64,000 nt of DNA from contig NZ_BAJV01000012.1 in NCBI RefSeq assembly GCF_000613885.1, forward strand, positions 1 through 64,000, given 5' to 3'. The position numbers and the translations under genes are program-made. The notes under the pieces were generated by a model. It had not been told where the DNA came from, did no database searches, and worked only from the letters and a program-made list of their open reading frames with translations. This document shows positions 17,738-28,797 of this stretch, piece by piece (the first letter of the stretch is position 1; the number at the start of each line of letters is the position of its first letter). This DNA is from Asaia prunellae JCM 25354. GTDB taxonomy: Bacteria > Pseudomonadota > Alphaproteobacteria > Acetobacterales > Acetobacteraceae.

Positions 17738-20700
17738 GTGATCGCGACCCTGATTTCGTGGTGCTTTGCGCGCCGTCATATCGTTTTTATCTGTGCCGTG
17801 TTTCTGGCTCTGGCTGGAGGCTATGCCTGGCGTGTTCTGCCGGTTGAAGCCTATCCTGATCTCGGAGCTGTCAACGTTCAGGTTACCACCCAGGTTTCAG
17901 GTCTTGCTGCCGAAGAAATGGAACAGCAGGTCACGGTGCCGCTCGAACGGGCTCTTGCTGCTGTTCCGGGCGTAACCGAAAGCCGTTCCAGCAGCACTTT
18001 CGGCCTTTCGCTCATTACCCTGATCTTTCATGACGGGGTCGATGTTTTCACGGCGCGTCAGCTCGTGCTTGAATTGCTGGGTACGGCGAGCATGCCTGAT
18101 GGTGTGACGCCCCAGCTCGGTCCGATTACCGGACCTGCAGGTGAGATCTTCCGGTACACGCTGGAATCGGATTCGATGGATCTGATGCAGCTTTCCGATG
18201 TGCAGCGCTGGATAGTCATCCCGACGCTCCAGCGGGTGCCGGGGATCGTGAACGTCAATAATTTCGGTGGATTAACACGCGAATACCAGCTTGTTCTCAA
18301 GCCCGAGGCTCTTCTGCGTTACGGGCTCAGCACTGATGACGTGGTAAACGCGATCAAGAACAACAATGCCAACGCGGCGGGTGGGCGTGTCACACGTGGT
18401 GAGCAATCCTACATTGTGCGCGGTGTCGGCATGATCCATACACTTGATGACATGAAGCGGATCGTGGTTGCCCAGCATAATGGCACACCCATTCTGCTGA
18501 GCGATCTGGGACAGGTGCAGTTCGGCCATCAGATTCGTGAAGGTATTCTGGGCAAGGACAACAACCCCGATACCATCGAAGGTATCGTCACCATGCTGTC
18601 AGGGGCCAATCCGTCTCTGGTGCTGGACAACGTGCATAATGTGGTTGACCAGTTGCAGGAACGTCTCAAGCCGCTCGATGTGCGTCTTGTGCCCTATATC
18701 GACCGCGATAATCTGGTGAAAGCCACGACCCACAAGGTCGGCGAGACCATGGTTGAGGGTATCGGCCTCGTTCTGGTTATTCTCACACTCTTCCTCGGTA
18801 GCCCGCGCAGTGCCGTGGTGACGGCTGTTACCATTCCACTCGCGCTCTCGACCGTCTTTGTGCTGATGCATTTCTTCGGTATGGCTGCCAATCTGTTCTC
18901 GCTCGGCGCCATCGATTTCGGCGTGATCGTGGATGGGGCCATCGTCATCACCGAGGCCATTCTGCGCCTGCGTGAGGAATCGCCAAAAGCGACACTGACC
19001 AGCACCGAGGTGTTAAGCGTTGCCCGTATTGCCGGACGTTCGATCTTTTCTTCCACGCTGATCATTATTGTTGCCTATAGCCCGCTCTTTGCGTTCGAGG
19101 GCAGTGAGGGCAAGCTCTTCCGTCCCATGGCCTATACGGTCAGTTTTGCGCTGATCGGTGCATTGGCCTGCGCGCTCTGTCTTATTCCGACGCTCAGTTA
19201 TCTTGCCTTGTACAAGCCCCGTCGCATCTGGCACAATCGCCCTCTTGAGGCGCTGCATCGCGCCTATGAGCGTGGCCTGAACCACATGCTGGCTCGCCCG
19301 CTTGTCACCTATATTGGCGGTGGTGGTGCGCTGCTGGCTGTTCTTATTCTGGGCGCAACGGTAGGACGCGAATTCCTGCCCGATCTTGATGAGGGGGCGC
19401 TCTGGCTTCAGGTTCAGCTGCCGACGGGTATCTCGCTCGACGAGGGCAGCCGCATTGCAAGCGAAGTACGCTCGGCCATCAGGGAGTTTCCGGAGACGTC
19501 CTACGCCATTACCCAGCTCGGGCGTAACGATGACGGTACAGATCCTTGGACATTCTCGCATATCGAAATGCCTGTTGGGCTCAAACCCTATGATCAATGG
19601 GCGACCGGCGAGACCAAGGCGCAGTTTATCGCGCGTCTGCGCGAGCGACTCTATCAGATTCCCGGGATCAGCTTTGGGATCAGCCAGCCTATTCAGGACG
19701 GCATGAACGATCTTGTCGGTGGCGCTCATTCACCGCTCGTTTTGCGTGTTTATGGCAATGACTTCCATGAGCTGCGGCGTATCGGGCGTGAAATCGTGGC
19801 CATTCTGCACGATGTTCCCGGCACGGCTGATGCTCGATCTTTCAGGAACCGCAGATTCCTCAGCTGATGATCACGCCTCGTCGTGAGCAGGCGGCACGTT
19901 ATGGCATCAATGTGTCTGATATCAGTACGGTCGTGCAGAACGCCATCGGCGATGGCGCCATCACTCAGGTCTATGTGGAAGATCGGGTCTATAATGCGAC
20001 GCTTCATGTAGGCAGCAAGGATCTGAACAATCTTGCCTCGATCCGTTCTTTGCCTTTGCGTTCAACCGATGGGGCGCCAATACCTCTGGCAGAGGTCGCC
20101 AATGTTGGCTTGCATATGGGCGAAAGCAATATTGCGCATGAAATGGGTGAGCGTCAGATCACCATTCGTGTCGATAACGGGCAAAGACCGCTCTCGCAAT
20201 ATCTGGAAGACGCCCAGAAACGCATTGCTTCGCAGGTTCATTTCGATCCGCGCAAATATCGCCTGCAATGGGCTGGCAGTTTCGAGCAGGAGCAGCGCGC
20301 CCAGGCCCGCCTCGGTGTGGCACTACTCGTCATGTTCTCGATCATGCTGTTGCTGCTGTTCATGGAATTCGGCACGTTCCGTCATGCTGTGCTGGTTCTG
20401 AGTGTCGTGCCCCTTGCCACATTGGGGGGGCTTATCGCGCTGCATCTGCGTGGTGAAACTCTCAATATCGCGACTGCCGTGGGCTTTATCGCGTTGTTTG
20501 GTGTGGCCGTGCAGAACGGCATCATCATGATTGCGGCCATCAACCGTCATCATCGTTCCGGCCTGAGCATTCACGACTCTGTTCTGGCTGGTGCAGGCGA
20601 GCGTTTTCGGCCTGTGCTCATGACGGCGACGGTAGCCAGCGCTGGCATGTTACCAGCGGCACTGGCTACCGGTGTCGGTACAGATGTCCAGCGTGGTCTG

Positions 20701-20829
20701 GCGACTGTGGTCGTGGGAGGGCTGGGCATTGCTACCCTGCTGACCCTGTTTGTGCTGCCCGTCTTCTTTTTCGAGATGGAACATTATATCGAGCGTCGCA
20801 AGGCGCGTCGTTCGGGAGGCGTATCATGA
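17738..20829 (+). CDS. czcA: heavy-metal RND efflux pump, CzcA-like (one frameshift here)
   Basis: Two frames joined near 19836 make one pump of about 1030 residues, the normal length. The heavy-metal-efflux signature DFGVIVDGAIVITEA lies near residue 392 in transmembrane helix 4. The N-terminal FARRHIVF helix, the porter domains and the second half (NGIIMIAAINRHH, VLPVFFFEMEHY) are all present. The break follows TADAR: the sequence reads CGATCTTTCAGG, where one base is missing before ATCTTTCAGG. The start is GTG. Expected function is proton-driven export of Co, Zn, Cd, Ni or Cu/Ag ions. The stop overlaps the OMF start (ATGA). Confidence 0.9.
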
Positions 20830-22325
20830 GACGATCGCTTTTGCTGGGCTGCGCCGGGGCTTTGGCCCTGTCGGGTTGTGCTATCGGTCCCGACTTCCAT
20901 CGACCGGAAATGCTCAGGAATGCAGGGTATCAGAGTAATGCCTTGCCCGCCTCGATTCACGGTACGGCAGATAGTGGTGCGGCTGGTGCAGCCCAGACCC
21001 TGACTGTCGGAGCGGATCTGACCGGGGAATGGTGGAAAGCGCTCGGCGCTCCCCAGCTTGATGCTCTTGTTGTCCGTGCCTTGCAGAACAACCCGTCTCT
21101 CAAATCAGCACAGGCCTCGCTCAAGGCAGCCTATGAACAGACCAAGGTGGCTGGGGCTCCGCTTCTGCCGAGTATATCGGCTTCGTTCAATCCAACACGC
21201 AACAAGACATCTCAGGCCTTGTCACCCGTTCCTGCAAACAACAGCTATCTCTATAATCTTCATACGCTCCAGCTGAATATTTCCTATCAGCCTGATCTGT
21301 GGGGTGGGTTGCGTCGTCAGGTGGAGAACCAGGCGGCGCAGGCAGAAATGCAGCGTTTTCAGCTGATCGCCACGACTAACACACTGATCAATACGCTGAT
21401 CGTCACGCTCATTACCCAGTCGAGTGTTAATGCCCAGATCGAGGCTACCAGCAACATCATCGCGACCCAGAAGAAGCTGCTTGATGTCATGGAGAAGCAG
21501 TACCGACTTGGCGATATTGCTGAAGCACAGGTTCTGGCCCAGAAGGCCGCTCTCGCTCAGGCACAGGCCACCCTGCCGCCGCTGCATCTTCAGGCTGAAC
21601 AGGCCCATGACCAGATTGCTGCCCTTGTCGGGACGACCCCGAATGAGGTTCTGCCCGAGATTCCTCTGGAAACCTATCGCCTGCCTGCCACTTTGCCGGT
21701 CAGCTTGCCAAGTGCCCTTCTGGCACAGCGCCCTGACATACGCGCGGCTGAGTCACAGATGCACAGCGCCAGTGCGCAAGTTGGTGTAGCCATTGCCAAT
21801 CGCCTGCCTAATGTGCAGCTTTCAGCCACGCCGGGTCAGGCCATCAATGCCATGAGCCAGTTCTTCACCCCGGGTTATGGCAATTGGTCGATTGGCGCCA
21901 TGGTGGCACAGCCTATTTTTCAGGGTTTCGAGCTGATGCATCTTGAACGCCAGGCGCGTGACAATCTTCTGGCGGCCACCGAACAATATAAAAACACCGT
22001 GCTGACCTCGATGCAGAACGTTGCCGATACGCTTCATGCCCTGCAGGACGATTCAGACGCCCTGACAATCAGTGCTGCGAATGAAGATGCTGCCGTTCGC
22101 AGCCTGCGCATTTCCCAAAGCCAGATGTCCTACGGCGATATCAGCCCGATTCTGCTTCAGGCTGCGGTGCAGATCGAACTCGAGGCACGCCTCAACCTCA
22201 TTCAGGCCAAGGCAACGCGCTTTACCGATAGCGTCGCCCTGTTTCAGGCGCTTGGTGGCGGGTGGTGGCATCGTAACGATACCGCTATGAAGGTTCCCTC
22301 GACAGACTGGCACGCGGCGTTCTGA
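20826..22325 (+). CDS. RND outer-membrane lipoprotein (NodT/CzcC-like)
   Basis: The 499-residue outer-membrane factor opens with a lipoprotein signal ending ALSGC (Cys near residue 18) and the AIGPDFHRPE start typical of NodT-family channels. Two OEP repeats are visible, for example ERQARDNLLAATEQYKNT in the second half. Coupled translation with czcA (ATGA overlap) makes it the exit duct of the metal pump. It is more NodT-like than classical CzcC, which is common in alphaproteobacterial loci. Confidence 0.88.
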   Translation: MRRSLLLGCAGALALSGCAIGPDFHRPEMLRNAGYQSNALPASIHGTADSGAAGAAQTLTVGADLTGEWWKALGAPQLDALVVRALQNNPSLKSAQASLKAAYEQTKVAGAPLLPSISASFNPTRNKTSQALSPVPANNSYLYNLHTLQLNISYQPDLWGGLRRQVENQAAQAEMQRFQLIATTNTLINTLIVTLITQSSVNAQIEATSNIIATQKKLLDVMEKQYRLGDIAEAQVLAQKAALAQAQATLPPLHLQAEQAHDQIAALVGTTPNEVLPEIPLETYRLPATLPVSLPSALLAQRPDIRAAESQMHSASAQVGVAIANRLPNVQLSATPGQAINAMSQFFTPGYGNWSIGAMVAQPIFQGFELMHLERQARDNLLAATEQYKNTVLTSMQNVADTLHALQDDSDALTISAANEDAAVRSLRISQSQMSYGDISPILLQAAVQIELEARLNLIQAKATRFTDSVALFQALGGGWWHRNDTAMKVPSTDWHAAF

Positions 22326-22373
22326 CCTTCCTGGCGCGCCGCGTAACCGGCGCGCACAGGAGAACCATCGCTG

Positions 22374-24167
22374 ATGAAGTCCCCCCGTCTATCCCGTCTG
22401 ACCCTTCTTGGGTTCGGTTGCCTTCTTGGCGCGACGACCGCGCTCGCTTCTCCGGCCCCGGTAGCCACGCCGGACAGCAAGGTGGCGACGGCCTTTGACA
22501 AGCTGCTCGACGAGGAATGGCAGTATCAGCTCAGGAATGCGCCGGAGCTTGCCACCTCCATTGGCGATTATCGTTACAACGACCGCTGGAGCGATCTTTC
22601 TCTCGCCCATATCAAGGGTTCGGTACCTGTCCTGACCGGCTATCTCAAGCGCTTCAAGGCTATTAAGCCTTCATCGCTCGATGACCAGCGCCAGATCAGC
22701 CGCGCGATGATCATCCAGCAATTGCAGGACTCGCTCGAAGGCATCCGTCTCAAGACCTACGAGATGCCCATCGACCAGATGAACGGTGCGCAGCTTGAAT
22801 ATCCGGGTTTCGTCTCCAGTATCCCCTTTGATACCACGAAGCATTACGAGGATTACCTCGCCCGTCTGCGTGCCATCCCCAAGGCCATTGATCAGGTGAT
22901 CGCCCTGGCCCGACTGGGTGAGAAAGACGGCCTCATGCCGCCGCGCTTCCTGCTCGAAAAAGCCGAACAGCAGGTCGAGCAGATTGCTGCCCCCGAGGGT
23001 GAGAAGAGCCCGTTTGGTGAGCCTGTCACGAAATTTCCTGCCAGTGTTCCTGCTGCCGATCAGCTGCGTCTGCGCAAGGCGATTCTCGCCTCCATCGATC
23101 ACGATGTGCGTCCAGCCTATCAGCGTCTGGCGGCTTTCATGAAGCAGGGCTACGCCGCTCATGGTCGTGCTCAGGAAGGGGTCTGGGCTCTGCCTGGTGG
23201 CGATGAACTCTATCGCTACGATATTCGCACCCTGACCACCACTACCATGACGCCGAAGGAAATCCATCAGCTCGGCCTCGATCAGGTTGCGAAGATCGAG
23301 GGCGAAATGGCCGAGATTGCCCACAAGCTTGGTTTTGCCGATCTGGCCGCTCTGCGTGCTTCTGTGGCCAAGGATCCCAAGCTCTATGCGACCTCACGTG
23401 AACAGATCATTGATCTCTATCGTAAATATATCGCGCAGATGGAGCCAGCTCTTACGCGTTATTTTGACAAGATCCCGACCACTAAACTGGAGGTACGCCC
23501 CGTCGAGCGCTATCGCGAGGCTGAAGCTGCGGGTGCTGAATATCATCAGGGTACGCCCGACGGCTCACGTCCGGGCATCGTATTCGTCAATACCGGCGAT
23601 TACGCCAAGCGTGATCTCTACACGATCGAAGACACTGCCTATCATGAAGGTGTGCCGGGCCATCATTTCCAGATTTCGACAGCCCAGTCGCTGCCCCTGC
23701 CGCCTTTCCGCCAGCAGGGTTTCTATAATGCCTATATCGAAGGCTGGGCACTCTATGCCGAAGGCCTTGGCAAGGAACTGGGTTTCTACAAGGACCTCTA
23801 CAGCGATTATGGCCGCCTGAATGGTGAACTTCTGCGTGCCGACCGTCTGGTTCTGGATACAGGCGTGCATGATCTGCACTGGACCCGCGCCCAGATGCTG
23901 GAGTTCTTCCACGCTCATCCGCCCACCAGCGAGCCTGACATGCAGGCAGAAACCGACCGTTACATCGTCTGGCCCGGTCAGGCTCTGGGTTATATGCTGG
24001 GTCAGCAGACGATCCTGCGCCTGCGCGAAAAGGCAAAGACCGAACTCGGCGCCTGGTTCGATATCCGCAAATTCCACGATGTTGTGCTTTCTGGTGGGGC
24101 TTTGCCGCTGAACCTGCTGGCCGATCGGGTTGATGCCTGGATCAGGGACGTGAAGGCAGGTAAATAG
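22374..24167 (+). CDS. DUF885 family secreted metallopeptidase-like protein
   Basis: The 597-residue protein starts with a cleavable signal peptide (through [10 protein letters not shown]) behind an AGGAGA ribosome site. It belongs to the DUF885 family of gluzincin-like putative peptidases. The zinc motif HEGVPGHH lies at residues 424-431, and the downstream [17 protein letters not shown] supplies the third ligand region. The substrate is unknown; peptides are suggested for relatives. It follows the metal-efflux operon by about 50 bp but has no evident functional link. Confidence 0.88.
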   Translation: MKSPRLSRLTLLGFGCLLGATTALASPAPVATPDSKVATAFDKLLDEEWQYQLRNAPELATSIGDYRYNDRWSDLSLAHIKGSVPVLTGYLKRFKAIKPSSLDDQRQISRAMIIQQLQDSLEGIRLKTYEMPIDQMNGAQLEYPGFVSSIPFDTTKHYEDYLARLRAIPKAIDQVIALARLGEKDGLMPPRFLLEKAEQQVEQIAAPEGEKSPFGEPVTKFPASVPAADQLRLRKAILASIDHDVRPAYQRLAAFMKQGYAAHGRAQEGVWALPGGDELYRYDIRTLTTTTMTPKEIHQLGLDQVAKIEGEMAEIAHKLGFADLAALRASVAKDPKLYATSREQIIDLYRKYIAQMEPALTRYFDKIPTTKLEVRPVERYREAEAAGAEYHQGTPDGSRPGIVFVNTGDYAKRDLYTIEDTAYHEGVPGHHFQISTAQSLPLPPFRQQGFYNAYIEGWALYAEGLGKELGFYKDLYSDYGRLNGELLRADRLVLDTGVHDLHWTRAQMLEFFHAHPPTSEPDMQAETDRYIVWPGQALGYMLGQQTILRLREKAKTELGAWFDIRKFHDVVLSGGALPLNLLADRVDAWIRDVKAGK

Positions 24168-24193
24168 GCCGGAATTTCGCTCCGGCCCGGGAG

Positions 24194-24302
24194 AGGCGGG
24201 CTCTGCCCCGCTCCCCGGCAAAGGGCTGTTGTCTCCTGAAAAGCCGACTGATTTTAAAAGGGGATCAGAGGTCTGCTCCTTTGCGGGCTCAGGACAGAGC
24301 CC
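24194..24302 (-). repeat. dispersed intergenic repeat, copy 2
   Basis: On the minus strand this segment repeats the blocks of 11551-11663 (GGCTCTGTCCTGAGCCCGC, then CCTTTGCCGGGGAGCGGGG). It begins 27 bp after the DUF885 stop. The central 22-bp palindrome of copy 1 is degraded here. Because the repeat lies under the first 70 bp of the longest possible MATE reading frame, the MATE start must be further downstream. Confidence 0.55.
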
Positions 24303-24399
24303 CAAGAGGCTGTGCTGTAAATACGGAAGGGAAGTGATAAAAAAATCTCCATTCCGGATTTCTGTCGTTCCCACAGCCTCGCGAACAGGGCAGGATCGG

Positions 24400-25803
24400 A
24401 TGGACATGTCTTTGACTTCGCCTTCCCCCGACAAGACCTCTTCCGATGACCTGACACCACAGGCTATGGCGCCTGAGGTCGATCTCAAGGCGACCCGACC
24501 TGCACGATTCGTTCATGGCAGTATCATGCGTCATGTCGTGGTCATGGCAGGGACGGGGGCGATTGGGCTGATGGCCGTTTTTGCGGTCGATCTGCTCAAT
24601 TTCTGGTACATTTCTCATCTGCATGATCCGGCACTCACGGCGGCCATCGGGTTTGCTGCAGCACTTGGGTATGTTCAGGTGGCTGTATCCATCGGGATGA
24701 CGATCGGGCTCGGTGCCATTATCGGTCGCCTGATCGGGGCGCGACGGATTATCCGGGCACGGCGTTTTGCATCAGCCTTCATGGTGGTGATGGTCGGTGT
24801 GACAACCGTTCTAGGCTGTCTGACGGCCGTTCTGGCGTCGTTTTTGCTCAGTCTGCTCGGTGCCAGAGGAGAAGCCCTCGTTCAGGCAGCCCATTTTCTG
24901 CATATGGTCTCGCCGTTCTTGCCGATGGTCTGTTATGGCATGGCTCAATCGGCGTTGCTGCGCTGTGTGGGAGATGCGCGACGTTCAATGCAGGTAACGG
25001 TGGTGGGCGCCATTGTCTCGGCTATTCTGGATCCGATCCTGATTTTTGGTTTCAATCTGGGACTGACGGGTGCAGCTGTCAGCACGATTATCTCCCGTGG
25101 TACGGTTGTTGCCTTCGGGTTCTTCAGTTTGCGTGATCATCGGATGCTGGAATGGCCACGCCTCTGGGCCGTCGCTCCGGCAACGCGGCAAATTGGTGCG
25201 GTTGCTCTGCCTGCCATAGCAACCAATCTGGCCACTCCGGTAGGTGGGTTGTTTACCACGCATTTCATGTCACATTTCGGGCTGGAGGCAATTACAGGTC
25301 AGGCAACGATCGAGCGTATTGTGCCAGTAGCCTTTGCCTTTGTGTTTGCCCTGACCGGTTCAGTCGGGCCGATTATGTCGCAAAATCTGGGCGCCGGGAA
25401 AAAAGACCGTGTGCGTGAGACACTTTATGCCTCGCTCAAGCTGACGGCACTCTGTGTTATACTGACCTGGGCTATTCTGGCCGCATTCCATACACCTATC
25501 CTGCATCTGTTTGCATCGAAAGGTGTTGCTGTCCGTATCGTCACATTGTTTTGCTGTTGGCTGGTGGCGAGTTATTTTTTTGTTGGATTGCTGTTCGTGT
25601 CAAATACAGCGTTCAACAATCTGGGCCATCCTTTCTATTCCACAGGCTTCAATTGGGGACGGGCGACTCTGGGTACAATTCCTTTTGTCTGGATTGGCTC
25701 TTTCTATGGGCCGATTGGCATATTGGTGGGACAGTCTCTGGGTGTGGTGATTTTCGGTAGCCTGGCAGCCTTGACGGCCTTCAGGGTCATCAGGCGGATA
25801 TGA
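24400..25803 (+). CDS. MATE-family multidrug efflux transporter
   Basis: This is a membrane protein of about 467 residues with twelve predicted helices in two pseudo-repeats, as in MATE/NorM transporters. Motifs include the N-terminal FAVDLLNFWYISHL (the family VD-x-x-FVG-like region) and the second-half GSVGPIMSQNLGAGKKDRVRE, which matches the first-half GLGAIIGRLIGARR. ATG 24400 is preferred; an in-frame ATG at 24229 would place 57 polar residues and a repeat inside the gene. ATG 24406 is also possible. It likely exports cationic compounds using proton or sodium gradients. Confidence 0.86.
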   Translation: MDMSLTSPSPDKTSSDDLTPQAMAPEVDLKATRPARFVHGSIMRHVVVMAGTGAIGLMAVFAVDLLNFWYISHLHDPALTAAIGFAAALGYVQVAVSIGMTIGLGAIIGRLIGARRIIRARRFASAFMVVMVGVTTVLGCLTAVLASFLLSLLGARGEALVQAAHFLHMVSPFLPMVCYGMAQSALLRCVGDARRSMQVTVVGAIVSAILDPILIFGFNLGLTGAAVSTIISRGTVVAFGFFSLRDHRMLEWPRLWAVAPATRQIGAVALPAIATNLATPVGGLFTTHFMSHFGLEAITGQATIERIVPVAFAFVFALTGSVGPIMSQNLGAGKKDRVRETLYASLKLTALCVILTWAILAAFHTPILHLFASKGVAVRIVTLFCCWLVASYFFVGLLFVSNTAFNNLGHPFYSTGFNWGRATLGTIPFVWIGSFYGPIGILVGQSLGVVIFGSLAALTAFRVIRRI

Positions 25804-26265
25804 CTTAAGGAAGTGGGCACTATAGGCAGTTTATCAATATAATTTCACAGGTATATCGTAAATGTTTTCATTTATAGAACATATGAAGCAGCAATAATTA
25901 TATTGAAATAATAAAACAATATTTCAATAGAAATTAAGCTAAAAACAAATAATAATTGTTAAAAAATAAAATAACTTAATAAATGTTTGCGTTTGGTGTA
26001 TTAAAATTTATATAGGAAACGTATAAAACAAATTATTATTATTTTTATACAAACATATATTTTTTAATAATTTATTTCAAATTTTTGTTTATCTGAAAGA
26101 ATAAAAACTTCTTTTCTCCTCATTTTCAACGCGGTGAATGATGGTATTGTATTTTGTCGTGTATATCGTCTTTTCGTTCTTCCCTTACAGATTGTAGTGA
26201 GGGATAATAAAATGGTATGAAATCTGAATTTATCGTTTTTGAAAATGCTGTGACTGAGAGTGGCG
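25804..26265. other. very AT-rich spacer before the rml operon
   Basis: No gene-like frame is visible. From about 25840 to 26110 the DNA is almost all A and T, with only scattered G/C, in sharp contrast to both sides. Several long W-only runs occur (for example near 25920-25980 and 26040-26090). Such DNA often marks a promoter under a nucleoid silencer or a horizontally acquired edge. A ribosome-site-like GAGAG precedes the rmlB ATG. Confidence 0.7.
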
Positions 26266-27321
26266 ATGCGAATATTGTTGACAGGTGGTTGCGGGTTTAT
26301 CGGTTCTGCTGTGGTCAGGCATCTGATCCGTCAGACCACTCACGAAGTTCTCAATGTGGATTGCATGACGTATGCAGCCTCGGAAGAAACAGTTGGAGAT
26401 GTGTCGGCAGACAGGCGTTATCGCCATGCTGCCGTCAATATTGTCAATGGTGTTGAACTTCAGAAGCTGTTTGACGAATATCGCCCGGATGCCGTGATGC
26501 ATCTTGCAGCAGAGAGTCATGTTGATCGCTCGATCGATGGTCCTGGTGTGTTTGTCGAGACGAATGTCACTGGTACCTATGCGCTTCTCGAGGCTGCCCG
26601 CCGCTACTGGCAGACGCTTGGCGCAGAAGCCCAGAAGGCATTTCGCTTCCATCATATCTCGACCGATGAAGTGTTCGGTCATCTCGAACTCGATGATCCG
26701 CCATTCACCGAGACAACCCCTTATGATCCAAGAAGCCCGTATTCGGCATCAAAGGCGGCTTCGGATCATCTCGTCCGTGCCTGGTACCATACCTATGGCT
26801 TGCCTACTTTCGTGACCAACACGACCAATAATTATGGTGTCTGGCATTTTCCCGAAAAGCTTATCCCGCTGGTAACGATCAACGCACTGGAGGGCAAGGA
26901 ATTGCCGGTTTACGGCAAGGGCGAGAATATCCGTGACTGGCTGTTCGTCGAGGATCATGCTGAGGCATTGGTAAAAGCAGTTGAACGCGGCCAGCCGGGT
27001 GAGACCTATGCGATTGGTGCACGTCAGCCACGTACCAATCTTGATGTGGTCAAGACGATCTGCACCGTACTTGATGAGTTGTCGCCTGATCCGGCAGGGC
27101 CTCGCGAGCGCCTGATCCGTTTCGTTACCGACCGCCCGGGCCATGATTTCCGTTACGAGATCGATCCCAGCCATGCCGAAAAGGCGCTGGACTGGAAGGC
27201 GAAGCACGATTTCGAAACGGGCATCCGTCGCACCGTTCAATGGTATCTCGACAACCGTCATTGGTGGGAAGGCATTCGTGCCCGTCGTTACACCGGACAG
27301 AGACTGGGAACAAAAGCATGA
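26266..27321 (+). CDS. rfbB: dTDP-glucose 4,6-dehydratase
   Basis: RmlB/RfbB converts dTDP-glucose to dTDP-4-keto-6-deoxyglucose, step two of dTDP-L-rhamnose synthesis. The NAD motif GGCGFIGSA, the catalytic HISTDEVFG, and YSASK of the extended SDR family are intact, as is the C-terminal YTGQRLG. ATG 26266, five bases after GAGAG, is preferred; GTG 26260 is an alternative. The segment [14 protein letters not shown] differs slightly from the usual [14 protein letters not shown]. The stop overlaps the rmlA ATG, so the rml genes form an operon. Confidence 0.95.
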   Translation: MRILLTGGCGFIGSAVVRHLIRQTTHEVLNVDCMTYAASEETVGDVSADRRYRHAAVNIVNGVELQKLFDEYRPDAVMHLAAESHVDRSIDGPGVFVETNVTGTYALLEAARRYWQTLGAEAQKAFRFHHISTDEVFGHLELDDPPFTETTPYDPRSPYSASKAASDHLVRAWYHTYGLPTFVTNTTNNYGVWHFPEKLIPLVTINALEGKELPVYGKGENIRDWLFVEDHAEALVKAVERGQPGETYAIGARQPRTNLDVVKTICTVLDELSPDPAGPRERLIRFVTDRPGHDFRYEIDPSHAEKALDWKAKHDFETGIRRTVQWYLDNRHWWEGIRARRYTGQRLGTKA

Positions 27322-28226
27322 GCGCTGAAAAGACCAAACCGATGAAGGGCATTCTTCTGGCGGGCGGGTCGGGCACGCGCCTGCATCCCATGACACTGGC
27401 GACCTCGAAGCAACTGCTTCCGGTCTATGACAAGCCGATGATCTACTATCCGCTTACCACGCTCATGCTGGCGGGGATTCAGGATATCATGATCATTACC
27501 ACTCCGCATGATCTGCCGCAGTTCAGGCGTCTTCTTGGTGATGGATCACAGTTCGGCGTGCGCTTCGAATATCGTGAGCAACCTTCTCCGGATGGTCTGG
27601 CTCAGGCATTTCTGATTGCAGAAGACTGGATCGATGGTGCACCCTGTGCACTGGCTCTGGGCGATAATCTGATTTTTGCCGATCACCTCGGAGTGCTGCT
27701 GCGTGCGGCGGCTTCCCGTCCCGAGGGGGCGACAGTTTTCGCCTATCAGGTGCGCGACCCCGAACGTTACGGTGTGGTTAGTTTCGATGAGAGCGGTCGA
27801 GCCCTCGGCATTGTCGAGAAGCCTACAGAGCCCGAGTCCAACTGGGCCGTGACCGGTCTTTATTTCTATGACCATCGTGTTGTGGAGTTCGCCAAGAAGG
27901 TCAAACCAAGCCCACGTGGCGAACTCGAAATTACCGATCTGAACCAGATGTACCTGGAAGAGGGATCCCTTCAGGTTGATCGTCTGGGGCGCGGTTGCGC
28001 CTGGCTTGATGCCGGTATGCCCGATAGTCTCATGCAGGCAGGACTTTTCGTGCAGACCATTCAGTCACGTCAGGGAATGCTGGTAGGGTCGCCCACAGAA
28101 GTTGCCTACCGCATGGGCTTTATCGATCGCGATCAGCTTATTATGCAGGGTAAAGCCAAGAAGAAAACCGAACTGGGCCGCATGCTGCTTGAGCTTGCTC
28201 ATCAAACCCATTCAGGCAGGAACTAG
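27318..28226 (+). CDS. rfbA: glucose-1-phosphate thymidylyltransferase
   Basis: RmlA/RfbA makes dTDP-glucose from dTTP and glucose-1-phosphate. The nucleotidyltransferase motif [32 protein letters not shown] and [19 protein letters not shown] are all present in 302 residues, the expected length. The ATG overlaps the rmlB stop (ATGA). It supplies the substrate for the adjacent dehydratase and is normally feedback-inhibited by dTDP-rhamnose. Confidence 0.95.
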   Translation: MSAEKTKPMKGILLAGGSGTRLHPMTLATSKQLLPVYDKPMIYYPLTTLMLAGIQDIMIITTPHDLPQFRRLLGDGSQFGVRFEYREQPSPDGLAQAFLIAEDWIDGAPCALALGDNLIFADHLGVLLRAAASRPEGATVFAYQVRDPERYGVVSFDESGRALGIVEKPTEPESNWAVTGLYFYDHRVVEFAKKVKPSPRGELEITDLNQMYLEEGSLQVDRLGRGCAWLDAGMPDSLMQAGLFVQTIQSRQGMLVGSPTEVAYRMGFIDRDQLIMQGKAKKKTELGRMLLELAHQTHSGRN

Positions 28227-28236
28227 GAGCCAGTCC

Positions 28237-28797
28237 ATGAAAGTCGAACGTCTCGCCATTCCTGACGTCATCCTCGTTACGCCGCAGCGTTTCAGCGACT
28301 CACGCGGTTTTTTTTCTGAAACCTACAACCATCAGAAGATGGTGGATGCGGGCATCGATCTGACCTTCGTTCAGGATAATCAGAGCCTGTCGGTGCAGAA
28401 GGGCGTCCTGCGCGGTCTGCATTCGCAGGTGGCCCCTTTCGTTCAGGGCAAGCTCGTACGTTGCACCAAGGGCGCGATCTGGGATGTCGCTGTTGATGCG
28501 CGCACAGGCTCGCCGACCTATGGTAAATGGGTTGCGGCGGAACTGTCGGAAGAAAACTGGTCTCAGCTCTGGGTGCCGCCTGGCTTCTTGCATGGCTTTG
28601 TGACGCTGCAGGAAAATACCGAAGTGCAGTACAAATGCACCTCGCTTTATGACAAGGCATCCGAGCGCGCCGTGATCTGGAACTGTCCACACCTGGCGAT
28701 TGACTGGCCGATCAGCGAAAGTGAAGTGGTTTTGTCCGATAAAGACAAGATCGCTCCGCATTTCACCGAAGCCAAGGGATGGTTCCATTACTCATGA
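28237..28797 (+). CDS. rfbC: dTDP-4-dehydrorhamnose 3,5-epimerase
   Basis: RmlC/RfbC epimerises C3 and C5 of the keto sugar. The 186-residue cupin shows the family elements FSETYNHQKM, FVQDNQSLS, VLRGLHSQ with the catalytic histidine, and WVPPGFLHGF. RGLHSQ replaces the more common RGLHYQ. A TAGGAG ribosome site precedes ATG 28237. The stop overlaps the rmlD start (ATGA). Confidence 0.95.
   Translation: MKVERLAIPDVILVTPQRFSDSRGFFSETYNHQKMVDAGIDLTFVQDNQSLSVQKGVLRGLHSQVAPFVQGKLVRCTKGAIWDVAVDARTGSPTYGKWVAAELSEENWSQLWVPPGFLHGFVTLQENTEVQYKCTSLYDKASERAVIWNCPHLAIDWPISESEVVLSDKDKIAPHFTEAKGWFHYS

Noticed and set aside
23565-24488. 307-codon minus-strand frame spanning DUF885 and the MATE start
   Set aside because: It overlaps two supported plus-strand genes and a repeat, and has no protein-like features.
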